Source of the DNA: Uliginosibacterium paludis
GTDB taxonomy: Bacteria > Pseudomonadota > Gammaproteobacteria > Burkholderiales > Rhodocyclaceae
Assembly (NCBI RefSeq): GCF_039631355.1
Contig: NZ_JBDIVF010000012.1
Coordinates: 1-64,000, forward strand
Reading direction: 5' to 3'
DNA length: 64,000 nucleotides
Numbering within the stretch: position 1 is the first letter of the stretch; every line of letters starts with the position of its first letter. The translations under genes and the position numbers were made by a program. The notes beneath the pieces are model-generated. The model saw only the letters and a list, made by a program, of their open reading frames with translations, ran no database searches and was not told the origin of the DNA. Positions 58,819-64,000 of the stretch are shown piece by piece.

Positions 58819-59685
58819 ATGCCGATCCGCCCTTTTACCTCCCTGAGCTGTCCGCTGGATGGCGCCCCCCTGCTGAGGCAGGGCATGAGCCTGCGTTGCG
58901 CTGCAGGACACAGCTTCGACCTGGCCAGCCAGGGCTATGTGAATCTGCTGCCGGTGCAGAACAAGCGCTCGCTGGATCCGGGCGACAGCAAGGAGATGGT
59001 GGCCGCACGGCGGCGTTTTCTCGGTGCCGGCCATTACACGCCGATTGCAGCGATGATGAGCCGGCTGGTGCTTGAAGCCGCGCAGCCGGAGCACCCGTTG
59101 GCCTGCCTGGACGCGGGCTGTGGCGAGGGCTACTACCTGCGCCAGCTCGAAGCGGCCGCCCTGGCCTCAGGCCTCACGCTCGATGTGCTGGGGCTGGATA
59201 TTTCCAAGTGGGCCGTGCTGGCTGCAGCCAAGCAGGACAGACAGGCCAGCTGGGTGGTCGGCAGCAACGCCGCGCTGCCGGTGCCGCCGCAATCACTCGA
59301 TTGCGTGCTGTGCATGTTCGGCTTCCCGGTCCATGCCGAGTTCGCGCGGGTGCTCAAGCCGGGTGGCCTGCTGCTGCAGGTGGATAGCGGCCCGGACCAT
59401 CTGCGTGAGCTGCGCGAAATCATCTATCCGAGTCTCAAGGCGCCCAAGGCGGAGTCTGCGGATGCGCCGGCCGGCTTCAGCGCCGCCGGATCGGAGCGCC
59501 TGCGCTGCGAAATCCGGGTGGAGGGCGCCGCGGCGATTGCCGATCTGCTCGCCATGACGCCCCATCTCTATCGCGCGACGGCCGAGGGCCGGGCACGCGC
59601 GGCTGCACTCACCGGCATCACGCTGACGCTCGACGTGCGCTTCGCCCGGTACCGGCGCGGCGCCAGCATCAGCGCCGGGGCCTGA
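58819..59685 (+). CDS. rlmA: 23S rRNA (guanine745-N1)-methyltransferase RlmA
   Basis: This 288-residue enzyme has an N-terminal zinc finger (SCPLDGAPLLRQGMSLRCAAGHSFDLASQGYVNLLP) and a Rossmann SAM-binding domain (LACLDAGCGEGYYLRQLEAAA, LGLDISKWAVLAAAK, VGSNAALPVPPQSLDCVLCMF, FARVLKPGGLLLQV). The Cys/His ligands for zinc and the CGEGYY motif are clear. It methylates G745 of 23S rRNA in E. coli. The start is the Met that begins the zinc-finger region. Confidence 0.93.
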   Translation: MPIRPFTSLSCPLDGAPLLRQGMSLRCAAGHSFDLASQGYVNLLPVQNKRSLDPGDSKEMVAARRRFLGAGHYTPIAAMMSRLVLEAAQPEHPLACLDAGCGEGYYLRQLEAAALASGLTLDVLGLDISKWAVLAAAKQDRQASWVVGSNAALPVPPQSLDCVLCMFGFPVHAEFARVLKPGGLLLQVDSGPDHLRELREIIYPSLKAPKAESADAPAGFSAAGSERLRCEIRVEGAAAIADLLAMTPHLYRATAEGRARAAALTGITLTLDVRFARYRRGASISAGA

Positions 59686-60076
59686 GCGGTCGGGCGTCCC
59701 GGGGCTTTTCACCCGGTGACGCAGTCGTCGCAGCGCCTTTTCCGGCAGGCAAGCCAGCGAATGAGGCCTCGCAGCGCGCGAGCGTCCCGGTGATCGAGGC
59801 CACAAAAGCGCTTTGGGGGTATCTCCAGCCGGCCGCGTGCCGCTGCCGGCCAGGCCGCGCAGGGCGACTCCGTGCGAAGGGGCGGCGGGCAGGCGCCACG
59901 CCACATCCTGGATTCCTGGCGCGCGTCGGACTGCCAGATATCGCCAGGGCTTGCTGCATGCCCGTCCCGCGAGAACGGAAACCGGCCCCGCGCGCAAGGG
60001 GGCCGAGAAGGGCGCCCCTGAGGAACCTCCGGTTTTCGGGCTTGCCGGTGTTTTTTCGCGCGCTTCCTGAGCTTTT

Positions 60077-60107
60077 TTGACAAGGGATTACCCTGAGGTA
60101 ATTACCT
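60077..60107 (+). promoter_or_regulatory. Candidate sigma-70 promoter with palindrome
   Basis: TTGACA (60077-60082) is followed after 16 bases by TAATTA (60099-60104). The perfect palindrome AGGTAATTACCT (60096-60107) covers the -10. It lies 418 bases before the TonB receptor start. The rest of 59686-60076 shows no gene. Confidence 0.4.
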
Positions 60108-60170
60108 GTATTTTGACCCCGTTCCGGTCGTTTCTGCTGCCCACGCCCCGCTTCGGGGTGCAATCTTTGT

Positions 60171-60186
60171 ACGCAATCGTTTGCGT
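60171..60186. promoter_or_regulatory. Palindrome ACGCAATCGTTTGCGT, candidate LacI-type operator or activator site
   Basis: Seven of eight pairs are symmetrical about a central CG, as in LacI/PurR-type operators. It lies about 170 bases upstream of the expected start of the sigma-54 promoter, a distance typical for an enhancer site, so either reading is possible. Three GGTGCA motifs lie near it. Confidence 0.5.
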
Positions 60187-60324
60187 GCATCAATACGGTG
60201 CAGTTTGTTGTTTTGCTGTTCAAAACGGTGCAAATCGTCATGAAAAAAAACTAACCAATTTGGCTTTGACGAATTTTTACGAAACAAAACAGATGGTTAA
60301 AGAATGTGTCATCGCCTTGAAAAG

Positions 60325-60341
60325 TTGGCACGCCGGTTGCT
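60325..60341 (+). promoter_or_regulatory. Sigma-54 promoter upstream of the TonB receptor
   Basis: TTGGCACGCCGGTTGCT matches the -24/-12 consensus (TGGCAC-N5-TTGCW) in every conserved base, with GG and GC at 10-base spacing. Transcription would begin near 60352, leaving a leader of about 170 bases before the receptor. Confidence 0.8.
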
Positions 60342-60524
60342 GTAGCGAAGCACGCCAAAGTGGCCTGCCCTTTCGGGAGGCTGATGGGGGTGGCGCGGAC
60401 GGGCTGACAGTGCCTTCCTGACGTCCCTTCACTTTGTGCAATGGCTGGTGCGGCGCTTACCGGTGCCGTCCCGGGGGGCGGCCACCCGCCGCTGATCATT
60501 CATGTAGTGGGAGAACAGTCAGAT

Positions 60525-63119
60525 ATGACGAATTATTCGAAACGACGCATTGCGATGGCGGTTGCAGCTGCCTGTTGCGTTTCCCAGGTGGTGGTTGCCC
60601 GGGCCGAAGACGATCCAGCCAAGCTGGAGCGGGTCGAGGTCGTAGGCTCCAACATCAAGCGCGCAGCGGCCAAGCAGGCCACGCAAATCGAGGTGCATAA
60701 CACGGAAGAGTTCACCAAACAGGGTCTGACGACGACACAGGACGTCGTCAATACCCTGGCCTCGAACCAGTCGGACATTGTTGCTGCCAGAACGGTCGGT
60801 TCCGACCAGGGCGGCGCAGCCTTCGCCAACCTTCGTGGTCTCGGCAGTCAATACACCCTGGTGCTGATCGACGGCCGTCGTGCCGCCAACCAGCCGGCAG
60901 GGCAGAGCGGTTATGCCGTTGACCTCAATGCCATTCCGCTTGAGGCCATCGAGCGCGTCGAAGTGCTGAAGGAAGGCGCTGCGGCCATTTACGGCACCGA
61001 TGCAATCGGTGGCGTGATCAACTTCATCACCAAGAAGTCCTATCAGGGTGCCACGGTCAATCTCGGCTACTCCAGCCCGACCCAGAGCGGCGGCGGTACC
61101 GAGCGCCGTCTGGCTGTTGCCGGCGGTTATGGTGACCTGAATGATGACGGCTGGAACGTCATGGGCACCCTGGCGGTTTCCAAGACCGAAGCCCTGTGGG
61201 CCAAGGATCGTGCGGATGTCGCAATCGATCGCAATCCCTCGTTTAGCTCGAATGCCTTCCCGGCAAACTATCTGAGCAGCCAGGGCGTTCGCTGGAGTGG
61301 TACCTATCCGAAGTGCGGAACGGGTACCGAGGCTTCGGGCAAGTACTGCCTGCAGAACACCAGCAATTTCATCGGCATCCTGCCGGAAACCGAGCGCATG
61401 AATGCCAGCGCCAAGGCGACCAAGCGCTTTGGCGAACATGAGGCTTCGCTGCAGTTCCTGCACGCCGAAACCAAGACCACCAGCTCGGTGGCTCCGACTC
61501 CGACCGCGGGTGCCGTTTCGATCGGCCCGTCCAGCCCTTACTATCCCAAGACCAATCCGGATGGCACGACGAACACCGGTGACCTGGCGCTTTACGGCCG
61601 CACGGTCGAAGCAGGTAACCGTGTCAACGAGTTCAATACCTCCCTGGATCGCCTGCAGAGCAACTTCGAAGGTCAGCTGGCAGGCTGGGATTACAGAGGC
61701 GGCCTCGGCTACTCGGAAGCCAAGCTGAAGGAAACGATGAAGTCGGGCTGGATCAGCACCGACAAGATGCAGGCTGCGATCGACAACGGCACCCTGAATC
61801 CTTTTGCCTCCAACTCTGCCTCGCTGTGGAACAGCCTCGCGCTCTCCGGTGTGCTCAAGAAGTCGACGATGAAGCTCACCACGGCAGACTACAAGATGAG
61901 CCGTGAGCTCTTCGATCTGCCCGGTGGCGCTGCAGCTGTGGGTTTCGGTACCGAAGCCCGTCGCGAGCAGCTCGATGCCAAGGTCAATACCTCGCTGGCG
62001 ACTCAGGCGATGAGCTCGGGTTCGGAAGACTCCAAGCCCACCGCTGGCAGCCGTAACGTCTACGCCTTCTATGGCGAGGCCATCCTGCCGGTGCTGAAGA
62101 GCCTGGAAGTGCAGACCGCCGTCCGCTATGACCACTACAGCGATTTTGGCGACACCATCAATCCGAAGGCCGCCTTCAAGTTCACGCCGGTCGAGCAAGT
62201 CATGTTCCGCGGCTCTGCCAGCACGGGCTTCCGCGCACCGAGCCTGTATGACATGTATATGCCGGCCTCGAAGACCAACACCGGCACGAAGTACTCTGAC
62301 CCGTTGTTGTGTCCGGACGGCAAGAACCCGGTCGCCGGTGCAAGCGCCGGTGCTTGCGTGGCTGACCAGCGTGACATCCAGCAGGGTGGCAACACCAAGC
62401 TGAAGCCGGAGAAAACCTGGTCGACCTCGATCGGTATGGTGGTCGAGCCCGTGAAGGCTGTGACCCTGAGTGCCGACCTGTGGACCACCGCGATCAAGGA
62501 CCGCATCGGTACGCTGGATGAGTCCGTCATCATGGGTGACCCGGTCAAGTACCGCAGCCGCTTCGTCACCAAGTCCAACGGCTCGCTGGACTACATCACC
62601 GCGCTCTCCGAGAACCTCGGCAAGATGCGTGCTTCCGGTGTAGACCTGGGTGCAACCTGGCGTCTGCCTCGTACCGCGGTGGGCAACTTCTCGGTGGACG
62701 TGAATTCCACTTACATGAAGAAGTATGACTACCAGAACGAGAAGGACGGCGAGTGGACCCACAACGTCGGCCGCTACGGCGACGACTATGTGATCTTCCG
62801 CTGGAAGACCAACGTCGACCTGAACTGGAAGAAGGACGCCTGGGGTGCAGTCATCGGCACGACCTACAAGTCGAGCTACAACGACATGTACACCAACGAC
62901 GACGACTCCAACCATCATGTTGCCAGCCAGCTGCTGTGGAACGGCTCACTCAGCTACAACTGGAACAAGACGCTGGACGTCACCTTCGGCGCCAAGAACA
63001 TCTTCAACCGCAAGCCGCCTTACTCGAACCAGAACAATCAGTTCCAGACCGGTTACGACCCCCGTTATGCGGATGTCGTGGGCCGTGTCCTGTTCCTGAA
63101 CCTGTCCTACAAGATGTAA
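60525..63119 (+). CDS. TonB-dependent outer-membrane receptor
   Basis: This 864-residue protein has a signal peptide (cleaved near VVVARA-EDD). A TonB-box-like stretch LERVEVVGSN precedes the plug domain (TTTQDVVNTLASNQSDI, NLRGLGSQYTLVLIDGRRAANQP, ERVEVLKEGAAAIYGTDAIGGVINFITKK). The barrel ends with VLFLNLSYKM, lacking the usual terminal Phe. The internal ATG at 60525 is chosen because it opens the signal peptide; a longer frame starts at 60441. The substrate is not recognisable. The amylase about six kb upstream suggests carbohydrate uptake, but this is inference. Confidence 0.93.
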   Translation: MTNYSKRRIAMAVAAACCVSQVVVARAEDDPAKLERVEVVGSNIKRAAAKQATQIEVHNTEEFTKQGLTTTQDVVNTLASNQSDIVAARTVGSDQGGAAFANLRGLGSQYTLVLIDGRRAANQPAGQSGYAVDLNAIPLEAIERVEVLKEGAAAIYGTDAIGGVINFITKKSYQGATVNLGYSSPTQSGGGTERRLAVAGGYGDLNDDGWNVMGTLAVSKTEALWAKDRADVAIDRNPSFSSNAFPANYLSSQGVRWSGTYPKCGTGTEASGKYCLQNTSNFIGILPETERMNASAKATKRFGEHEASLQFLHAETKTTSSVAPTPTAGAVSIGPSSPYYPKTNPDGTTNTGDLALYGRTVEAGNRVNEFNTSLDRLQSNFEGQLAGWDYRGGLGYSEAKLKETMKSGWISTDKMQAAIDNGTLNPFASNSASLWNSLALSGVLKKSTMKLTTADYKMSRELFDLPGGAAAVGFGTEARREQLDAKVNTSLATQAMSSGSEDSKPTAGSRNVYAFYGEAILPVLKSLEVQTAVRYDHYSDFGDTINPKAAFKFTPVEQVMFRGSASTGFRAPSLYDMYMPASKTNTGTKYSDPLLCPDGKNPVAGASAGACVADQRDIQQGGNTKLKPEKTWSTSIGMVVEPVKAVTLSADLWTTAIKDRIGTLDESVIMGDPVKYRSRFVTKSNGSLDYITALSENLGKMRASGVDLGATWRLPRTAVGNFSVDVNSTYMKKYDYQNEKDGEWTHNVGRYGDDYVIFRWKTNVDLNWKKDAWGAVIGTTYKSSYNDMYTNDDDSNHHVASQLLWNGSLSYNWNKTLDVTFGAKNIFNRKPPYSNQNNQFQTGYDPRYADVVGRVLFLNLSYKM

Positions 63120-63132
63120 GTCCGTCGCTGGG

Positions 63133-63158
63133 CCTGACCGGTTTCATTGCCGGTCAGG
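63133..63158 (+). terminator. Hairpin after the TonB receptor gene
   Basis: CCTGACCGG pairs with CCGGTCAGG over an eight-base loop, just after the stop. The tail is only partly T-rich, so it may attenuate rather than stop transcription into tonB. Confidence 0.55.
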
Positions 63159-63251
63159 TCCGGTTTCTCGCGTTTGCCCGGGCTCGCGCCCGAATCCCTC
63201 GCATGCGCGAAACGGTTGTCCCGTCAGGGGCAAGCCTGGAAGGTTGAGTAC

Positions 63252-63911
63252 ATGACTACGTTGAATTACACAAGAAACAAGCCGGGCTTCAACAGCCGGG
63301 CAGCAGGTCTTGCCGGTGTCATCATCTTTCACGTCCTGCTGATCTATGGCCTGGTCTCCGGGCTGGCGCAGGATGTGGTCAAGGTGATCCAGCAGAAGGT
63401 CGAAGTGGCGGTGATCAGCGAGCCGCCTCCACCCCCACCGCCTCCGCCGCCTCCCAAGGTCGAGAAGGTCGTCAAGCAGGAGCCGACGCCTCAGCCGAAG
63501 GCCTATGTGCCGCCGGTGGTGAATCCGCCGCCGGTGACCGCGGCTCCCCAGAACGCGATCGCAGCCACGACGTCGGATCCGACGCCGCCGCCACCGGTCA
63601 AGCCCGCGCCGCCGCCCGAGCCCGCTGCACCGGCAGGTCCGGTCTCGGCCAAGGCGAATTGCAGCCGCCTCGCATCACCCGAATACCCGTCCAAGGCACA
63701 GGAAGACGAAGTGCAGGGGCTGGTCAAGGTGGTATTCAGCATCGGTGCGAACGGCAAGTTCGAGAGCATTCAGCAGATCAGCTTCGAGCGTATTCCCGGC
63801 CGCTACCAGAACGCGTTCCGGAGTTCGATTTCACGCGCGCTGCAAAGCTATGACTGCAAGGCCGGCGCGTTGATGGCGCAGGAATTTTCATTTTCGCTGG
63901 GCGACAACTGA
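63252..63911 (+). CDS. tonB: TonB energy-transducing protein
   Basis: This 219-residue protein has one membrane anchor (GVIIFHVLLIYGLVSGLA), a long Pro-rich spacer (residues about 55-135) with Pro/Lys and Pro/Glu repeats, and a C-terminal TonB domain (YPSKAQEDEVQGLVKVVFSIGANGKFESIQQISFERIPGRYQNAFRSSISRAL). AAGG lies about eight bases before the ATG; a longer frame from 63147 lacks the TonB start. It lies 132 bases after the receptor and probably energises it. Confidence 0.93.
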   Translation: MTTLNYTRNKPGFNSRAAGLAGVIIFHVLLIYGLVSGLAQDVVKVIQQKVEVAVISEPPPPPPPPPPPKVEKVVKQEPTPQPKAYVPPVVNPPPVTAAPQNAIAATTSDPTPPPPVKPAPPPEPAAPAGPVSAKANCSRLASPEYPSKAQEDEVQGLVKVVFSIGANGKFESIQQISFERIPGRYQNAFRSSISRALQSYDCKAGALMAQEFSFSLGDN

Positions 63912-63965
63912 GCTCTGCCGGTTGTGCCCGCTTCAAAGATTCGACCATTTCAGGAGAACACTTTC

Positions 63966-64000
63966 ATGAACACCTCTTTCAAGATCGCTTCCCGCCTGGC
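63966..64000 (+). CDS. 5' end of a further gene, probably exbB (cut by window end)
   Basis: AGGAG lies nine bases before an ATG opening MNTSFKIASRL. Only eleven codons are inside the window. ExbB is the gene usually expected after tonB, so this is suggested by context and not by sequence. Confidence 0.5.
   Translation, partial: MNTSFKIASRL

Noticed and set aside
60342..60524. Possible cobalamin or other riboswitch in the TonB receptor leader
   Set aside because: The conserved boxes of known riboswitches are not seen; the leader length alone is not evidence.
60519..62918. 799-codon minus-strand frame opposite the TonB receptor
   Set aside because: Antisense shadow; the plus strand has the plug and barrel motifs and a signal peptide.
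1..64000. CRISPR array, tRNA or rRNA genes
   Set aside because: No regularly spaced direct repeats and no tRNA cloverleaf or rRNA sequence was recognised by eye anywhere in the window.

Overview
The window is high-GC DNA (coding regions are strongly G/C-ending) from a Gram-negative bacterium. The gene set points to a betaproteobacterium, perhaps Rhodocyclales: an alpha-2-macroglobulin/PBP1C pair, NirBD, TonB and a TonB-dependent receptor, and a yjjJ-like HipA gene. The taxonomic placement is inference from gene content, because no rRNA or single-copy marker is present.

Layout. (1) 1-2210: an AT-richer accessory patch that looks like a small integron cassette array on the minus strand. It holds a DUF2971 gene and a TIR-domain gene separated by a convincing attC site, with matching cassette core sites, an attI-like junction and no integrase nearby. 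A palindromic MITE-like element lies at its left side. (2) 2808-20199: envelope and stress functions. There is an SPFH protein with an NAD-kinase-like partner, the A2M-PBP1C periplasmic defence/repair pair, a secreted unknown, a histidine kinase/response regulator pair, and a second SPFH gene translationally coupled to an SH3-domain protein. (3) 20401-33898: hydrolase, Mn catalase and YciF-like ferritin, VOC proteins, a DeoR regulator divergent from an exported PEP-synthase/glucan-water-dikinase-like protein, an OsmC-YcaO fusion, a Cys-rich copper-storage protein, an AhpD-like/MarR divergent pair with a clear double operator, a GNAT, an SDR and a BON lipoprotein. (4) 34207-40072: an AraC regulator followed by a molybdenum hydroxylase operon (2Fe-2S subunit, Mo subunit, XdhC, MobA-like transferase) and a cyclophilin-like protein. 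(5) 40097-49550: chemoreceptor, GNAT, RraB-like, GFA, a yjjJ (HipA-like) gene broken in an A8 tract, and a LysR regulator divergent from a yqhD/quinone-reductase/DUF1330/flavodoxin operon. (6) 49657-52547: nirBD. (7) 53201-57702: a secreted alpha-amylase, a TPM (YgcG-type) membrane protein with zinc ribbons, and a direct segmental duplication carrying a SnoaL-like gene and a decayed copy of the amylase 3' end. (8) 57801-64000: GNAT, rlmA, then a long regulatory region with an excellent sigma-54 promoter and a distal palindrome, driving a TonB-dependent receptor followed by tonB and the first codons of a further gene (probably exbB).

How the parts may work together. The secreted amylase and the TonB receptor/TonB unit lie close enough to suggest polysaccharide or oligosaccharide capture, but the receptor ligand is not shown by the sequence. 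Mn catalase, YciF, SDR, BON, YqhD, AhpD-like/MarR and the SPFH genes give the region a general oxidative, electrophile and envelope stress character. The most unusual material is the integron-borne TIR protein with a possible TBP-like N-terminal domain, the sigma-54 control of a TonB receptor, the homopolymer-frameshifted yjjJ, the amylase-tail duplication, and the exported dikinase-like protein.
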